From Listeria valentina (GTDB taxonomy: Bacteria; Bacillota; Bacilli; Lactobacillales; Listeriaceae): DNA of 45,306 nucleotides. Below are positions 42,366-45,306 of this stretch, piece by piece (position 1 is the stretch's first letter; every line of letters begins with the position of its first letter). Below the pieces are notes generated by a model. The model was not told the DNA's origin and ran no database searches. It saw nothing but the letters and a program-made list of their open reading frames with translations. Made by a program: the position numbers and the translations under genes. The stretch is from positions 1 through 45,306 of the forward strand of contig NZ_JAATJW010000016.1 in the NCBI RefSeq assembly GCF_011800755.1, read 5' to 3'.

Positions 42366-42581
42366 AAAAGCATAGAGTCTAGAAAATTATTCCTATTAAC
42401 AATATCAGAGTTGCAAGTTGCTATAAGGTTTGCTTTTAGGAAATCCAATATTCCATCAAGTCTTTTTGACATACTTCCCTATATTGAATTTTATCTCGTG
42501 TGGCAAAATAACCTGATTGGATGGTTTAATGTGGTGGGAAGTTATCAAAAAAGAAAATTGGAGGAAAGAAAAAATGAATGA
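42366..42581 (+). pseudogene. Orphan coding tail in frame after the lap3-like gene
   Basis: The frame after the DUF4176 stop is open for 71 codons to TGA 42579-42581 and reads like real protein: S-L-F-D-I-L-P-Y-I-E-F-Y-L-V-W-Q-N-N-L-I, then W-F-N-V-V-G-S-Y. No ATG start is present. It overlaps the next start (ATGAATGA). It looks like the end of a lost immunity or effector gene whose front was deleted when the DUF4176 gene came to lie against it. Confidence 0.4.
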
Positions 42582-42875
42582 GAAAATTTTACCACTAGGT
42601 AGCGTAGTTACTTTAAAAGATGGAGATGGATCCATATTAATGATCGTTTCCAGAGCAAGTGTGATAGAAGATAAGAAAAAAGCCTTTTTTTATGATTATG
42701 GAGCTGTATTAATTCCCCAAGGGATGATAGCCCCCGAAGCAGTCTATTTTTTAATCGGGAAAATGTCCATCAAGTCCTATTTAAAGGGTTTTTGAATGAG
42801 GAAGAAAGGGAGTTTGCTGAACAATACGATCAAATGATCAAGGAAAGTGAATTTCCCAAAGGGACCGTTGATTAA
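42574..42875 (+). pseudogene. Second DUF4176 (Lap3-like) gene with a single-base frameshift
   Basis: ATG 42574 (GGAGG upstream) opens I-L-P-L-G-S-V-V-T-L-K-D-G-D-G-S-I-L-M-I-V-S-R, a second DUF4176. The reading frame breaks at a run of six T (42747-42752): with seven T the sequence would continue F-F-N-R-E-N-V-H-Q-V-L-F-K-G-F-L-N-E-E-E-R-E-F to a stop at 42873-42875, matching the family. As written, the frame ends at 42793-42795. It is either a recent one-base loss, a slippage-switched gene, or a sequencing error. Confidence 0.8.
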
Positions 42876-42909
42876 GTGCTTTACTAATTCTATAGTAGGT
42901 GAGGGAAAA

Positions 42910-43118
42910 ATGAGAAAACTGCTTAAATTAGGAACTTTTTTGATTGTAACTTGAAGTTTATTTGTCTTTGTAGGCTGTAGAACTAAAGAAAAAATATACA
43001 ATATTGAAGTTCCAAGGAAAAGCGGCTATCTATTTCATAAGAGTAGCTCTCTATTGAGAAAGAAAAAGATAAAGTATCCAAAGAAGAGCTAGTGTTAAAT
43101 ATTGATATTTCGTGGTAA
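42910..43118 (+). pseudogene. Broken small lipoprotein gene
   Basis: ATG 42910 opens a lipoprotein signal (M-R-K-L-L-K-L-G-T-F-L-I-V-T), interrupted by TGA 42952-42954, after which S-L-F-V-F-V-G-C-R completes a lipobox. The mature part (T-K-E-K-I-Y-N-I-E-V-P-R-K-S-G-Y-L-F) later needs a second frame change to end as S-K-E-E-L-V-L-N-I-D-I-S-W at TAA 43116-43118. Two lesions in about 200 bp make this a pseudogene. Such small lipoproteins often accompany LXG loci and can serve as immunity proteins, but that is inference. Confidence 0.65.
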
Positions 43119-43166
43119 GCGAGAAAGTTGACGGATTACTTACTCACTAATAGGGGTGACGACAAA

Positions 43167-44036
43167 ATGATCGATGTAACAAAACATACATCAGAGTACT
43201 ATAAACGAATGAAAAATTCTGTTTTGCATGGAGGCAAGCAAGAACTTATTAAACGTGTGAAAAAAGGAGATATTTTAGATTTGGGAGCAGGAGATGGTTC
43301 GCTTAGTATTTCAATAAAAGAACACTACCCAAGTTCAAAGGTCTATGCTGTTGATTTGAGCCTTGAAGGGAAGCGAGCTATGGAAAAAGCAGATGTTCAA
43401 TTTTTTCAACAAGATCTCTCTGACTTAAATAAAGTCCTGTTGACAGGTAGTGGCAGACAGTTTGACTCTATCATTCTCTCATCTGTGTTACATGAAATTT
43501 TATCCTATAGTGAAGATAAACAGTTACACACGGTTTTTTTTGAAAATATCAATCAGCTATTAAAACCAGGCGGGAATCTGCTAATACGTGATGGTGTTCA
43601 AGGTGAGACAAAGATGCAAGAGAAATCATTTACTTTGATTCCAACTGAAATTTCAGTTGAAGTATTGTTGGAAATGCTAGCAGAATTTGAGGCGGAAAAT
43701 TTGAAGCCATTTTGTCGCTATTATCAAAGTGGGAAATTCAACTATCATCAACTTGAAGAGATGGGAGTAGTCATTAATTCTACAGATGAAATTTTTCAAG
43801 AACTTATTTTTACATTGAACTGGGGTCCAGATTCTTGGAATCGAGAAAAAAAGGAACGAAATTATTTCACTTCACAGTCAAATTTAGTGAAGCGATTGGA
43901 GGCGAGTATTCCTGGACGACTGGTTTTTGGATTAATAGAAAATGATCCCATATATTATCAAAAGATTAGAGAAAAATTCGGGATATTTGTGGATTATCCA
44001 ACTATGCAGGTTTTAGAATACCAAAAAACAAAGTAA
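43167..44036 (+). CDS. Class I SAM-dependent methyltransferase
   Basis: 289 residues from ATG 43167 (AGGGGTGA upstream; the frame is open 13 codons more with a TTG but no ribosome site). Motif I I-L-D-L-G-A-G-D-G-S-L (about 37-47), the acidic V-D-L at strand 2 (about 62-64) and motif IV-like F-D-S-I-I-L-S-S-V-L-H-E mark the Rossmann methyltransferase fold. The C-terminal 100 residues (F-T-L-N-W-G-P-D-S-W-N-R-E, then I-P-G-R-L-V-F-G-L-I-E-N-D) are not familiar. It sits among type VII genes and pseudogenes. Target unknown; small molecule more likely than DNA, as no DNA-methylase N/D-PP-Y motif is seen. Confidence 0.85.
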   Translation: MIDVTKHTSEYYKRMKNSVLHGGKQELIKRVKKGDILDLGAGDGSLSISIKEHYPSSKVYAVDLSLEGKRAMEKADVQFFQQDLSDLNKVLLTGSGRQFDSIILSSVLHEILSYSEDKQLHTVFFENINQLLKPGGNLLIRDGVQGETKMQEKSFTLIPTEISVEVLLEMLAEFEAENLKPFCRYYQSGKFNYHQLEEMGVVINSTDEIFQELIFTLNWGPDSWNREKKERNYFTSQSNLVKRLEASIPGRLVFGLIENDPIYYQKIREKFGIFVDYPTMQVLEYQKTK

Positions 44037-44235
44037 AGAAAAAGCTTGTATACTCAAGGAAAGGGAGAAATGAAGAACTTTTTTGAGGGCAGCGCAATGG
44101 AGTAGAAAAATATACTTGATCAACACCTTTAAAAAAATCCGTGTTCAGAGTTTAAAAAAGCGGTTGATGTTTATGCACTACTAATCAATAATGTGTACTG
44201 TACATATGAGGAATTAATCGTGTTGGATCTATGTA
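44037..44235. other. Degenerate region after the methyltransferase
   Basis: No intact gene. A short frame begins at ATG 44070 after a good AAAGGGAGAA site but stops after 11 codons (M-K-N-F-F-E-G-S-A-M-E). The stretch may be eroded coding DNA leading into the DUF4176 remnant. Confidence 0.35.
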
Positions 44236-44482
44236 AATATGGTGGATATGAGAATAGAAAGCACCCGTTTTTAGTTATTAGTCACTCATAATCAAGGTAC
44301 GATAACACGGGGCCTGCCACAATCTAGCTGGTAAACAGATCAATTAGCTTTTTTTTTAATCTGAAGAAATTTATTTTATAGCTTATATCAATATAGCAGA
44401 GAAAAAGTTTTACATAAAAGTTCAAGAGGAGTTAGATTATCCACACTTAGAATTAACTCAGGATGAGAGAAGTCAAACATAA
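44236..44482 (+). pseudogene. Third, heavily decayed DUF4176 remnant
   Basis: With several frame changes and a stop, this reads as a DUF4176 tail. P-F-L-V-I-S-H at about 44261 matches the L-L-I-I-S-R segment, and near the end A-Y-I-N-I-A-E-K-K-F-Y-I-K-V-Q-E-E-L-D-Y-P aligns with G-Y-V-N-E-A-E-R-A-F-R-E-K-V-D-E-E-L of the intact copy, ending at TAA 44480-44482. At least three lesions are present. Confidence 0.6.
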
Positions 44483-44501
44483 CTAGATAGAAGGAGAAAA
44501 A

Positions 44502-44975
44502 ATGAAGCAAGACGTAAAAGATGCAAAACAAGAAATGAAAATTAAAGGAAGACCTTATCGAGTTTACACATATTACTTAGCTATCCCCATTATTATGCTT
44601 ATCACCATTTTGTTATCCTTGATAGGCAGGAGTTTAAATGGCATAGGTACGATTGTGTTTATCTTTACCATCTATGCTCATGTGGAGATTAGTAAACTGG
44701 ATTTTTTACCTAACAAGAAGTATGTGGCGCCCATACTTATCTATGCGATCCAAGTAGTCGGCGTGCCTCTTGCTATTTTATACGGAATAGAAATTTTTAA
44801 TGGTGGAACGGGCGAAGTTTTGTTAGGAATTTTAAATATCACAGTTTTGCTTATTGAAATTAGTGCGATTATTTTTTTCTTTGTAACAGCAATGGATATA
44901 AAACGAATGTATCCAGAAATGAAACAAGATTCAAAAGAATCTCGACGTAAATACTTGGAAATAAAAAGAAGATAA
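44502..44975 (+). CDS. Four-helix membrane protein, possible orphan immunity protein
   Basis: 157 residues: a charged N-terminus (K-Q-D-V-K-D-A-K-Q-E-M-K), four hydrophobic helices (about 24-45, 47-62, 76-95, 104-126), and a basic cytoplasmic tail (S-R-R-K-Y-L-E-I-K-R-R). The ATG follows AGAAGGAGAAAA. No family recognised. It follows the DUF4176 remnant just as the first candidate immunity gene precedes the first DUF4176, so an immunity role is plausible. Confidence 0.6.
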   Translation: MKQDVKDAKQEMKIKGRPYRVYTYYLAIPIIMLITILLSLIGRSLNGIGTIVFIFTIYAHVEISKLDFLPNKKYVAPILIYAIQVVGVPLAILYGIEIFNGGTGEVLLGILNITVLLIEISAIIFFFVTAMDIKRMYPEMKQDSKESRRKYLEIKRR

Positions 44976-45075
44976 TCTAAAAAGTGAAGTTTTTGCTTTG
45001 TTTGAAATGGCAACACTATTTTTGACAAATTTTATAAGGTGTCAATTAAGTACTCGTGTTATTGTCCAATTGTCC

Positions 45076-45113
45076 TTGACAACGAGCTTCCATGGTTATG
45101 GAAGGGTTATACT
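45076..45113 (+). promoter_or_regulatory. MerR-style promoter with dyad before the right IS end
   Basis: TTGACA (45076-45081) and TATACT (45108-45113) are 26 bp apart, too far for an ordinary promoter. CTTCCAT (45087-45093) and ATGGAAG (45098-45104) form a 7+7 dyad directly upstream of the -10 box. MerR-family activators bind dyads in over-long spacers (usually 19-20 bp), so the resemblance is partial. Confidence 0.35.
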
Positions 45114-45199
45114 AAAGTAGACAGAAAAAATAAGCGGATTTGAGTGGAGTTTTTTGACGAATATAGTATAAGATAGTTGATGAAAGGCGGGCAGAATAT

Positions 45200-45229
45200 A
45201 TGAAACCACCATATGGGCTAGAAGCCATA
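45200..45229 (+). CDS. Start of a gene cut by the right IS copy
   Basis: ATG 45200, with GAAAGGCGGG 8 bp upstream, opens M-K-P-P-Y-G-L-E-A-I before the IS sequence begins at 45230. With a promoter-like dyad about 90 bp upstream it looks like a genuine gene start. Too short to identify, and it is not the missing front of the left GNAT remnant in any obvious way. Confidence 0.4.
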
Positions 45230-45303
45230 TGCATGTATCCTAATAAAGTAGACACCTTTTTTGATATACTAGTAAATAAATAGACACAAATGTCGAAAGG
45301 ACT
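45230..45303 (+). mobile_element. Outer end of an insertion sequence (right copy)
   Basis: Exact reverse complement of 1-74. Read on the plus strand, a terminus containing ATCCTAATAAAGTAGACACC is followed by CGAAAGGA near the window end, which would be a ribosome site for a transposase starting just outside. The left copy has the same arrangement in mirror image, so both transposases would point away from the window. Confidence 0.7.
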
Positions 45304-45306
45304 TTT

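Noticed and set aside
42952-42954. TGA as selenocysteine or recoded codon in the lipoprotein
   Set aside because: It lies in the signal peptide, no selenocysteine element is seen, and a second lesion downstream shows ordinary decay.
45155-45175. TTGACG...TATAAG as a promoter
   Set aside because: The two boxes are only 7 bp apart, too close for sigma-A.
1-45306. Composite transposon carrying 45 kb
   Set aside because: Most of the interval is ordinary core genome (PBP, LCP, rlmN, mscL, moxR operon), so transposition as a unit is unlikely; inversion or a contig break fits better.

Overview
The window looks like a chromosomal contig of a low-GC Gram-positive organism, most likely Listeria in the broad sense. 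The grounds are strong AGGAGG-type ribosome sites, frequent TTG/GTG starts, an LPXTG surface protein beside a Crp/Fnr (PrfA-type) regulator, a PgdA-type peptidoglycan deacetylase, a MecA_N-type penicillin-binding protein next to an LCP protein, and type VII (WXG100/LXG) genes. From memory, PiT transporter, ZIP transporter, PgdA and then PBP/LCP resembles the L. monocytogenes lmo0405-lmo0443 interval; this is recollection and was not searched. No rRNA, tRNA or CRISPR array was seen.

Layout. Bases 1-74 and 45230-45303 are perfect inverted copies of one sequence, apparently the upstream end of an IS whose transposase would point out of the window on both sides. A beheaded GNAT gene follows on the left. 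Next come an LPXTG protein with its Crp/Fnr-like regulator (375-3115), then a copper locus (3642-6165) with twin cop boxes and an intact CopB-type ATPase but a wrecked copY. Then arr (rifampin ADP-ribosylation), twin DUF606 transporters, a DsbA/FrnE-like protein, a universal stress protein, an aspartate 4-decarboxylase with a cre-like site, a PiT phosphate transporter, a ZIP transporter, PgdA, a PadR-controlled membrane-protein operon built of 'WWPL' hairpin repeats, VanZ, an M20 peptidase, a PBP and an LCP protein.

The segment 23350-29623 is a nucleoside/ribose operon: nucleoside hydrolase, two tandem DcuC-family carriers (the first frameshifted), ribokinase, GNAT, and a LacI-type regulator that probably acts on the two TTAAACGTTTAA operators in front. 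MscL, a YxeA-like protein, an unrecognised 214-residue protein, a moxR-DUF58-transglutaminase operon on the minus strand, and rlmN follow.

The right end (37105-45229) is accessory. It holds a membrane-anchored unknown and an SDR oxidoreductase flanked by similar terminator-like elements. After these comes a type VII toxin island: WXG100, Lap1 (DUF3130-like), Lap2 (DUF3958-like), an LXG protein with a glycine-zipper C-terminus, a multi-pass candidate immunity protein and Lap3 (DUF4176). Behind it lies a graveyard: two decaying DUF4176 copies, a broken lipoprotein, an orphan coding tail, a SAM methyltransferase and another multi-pass protein. No secretion machinery (EssC/EsaA/EssB) is in the window, so this would be a satellite effector locus served by machinery elsewhere. 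It is the best candidate for something undescribed.
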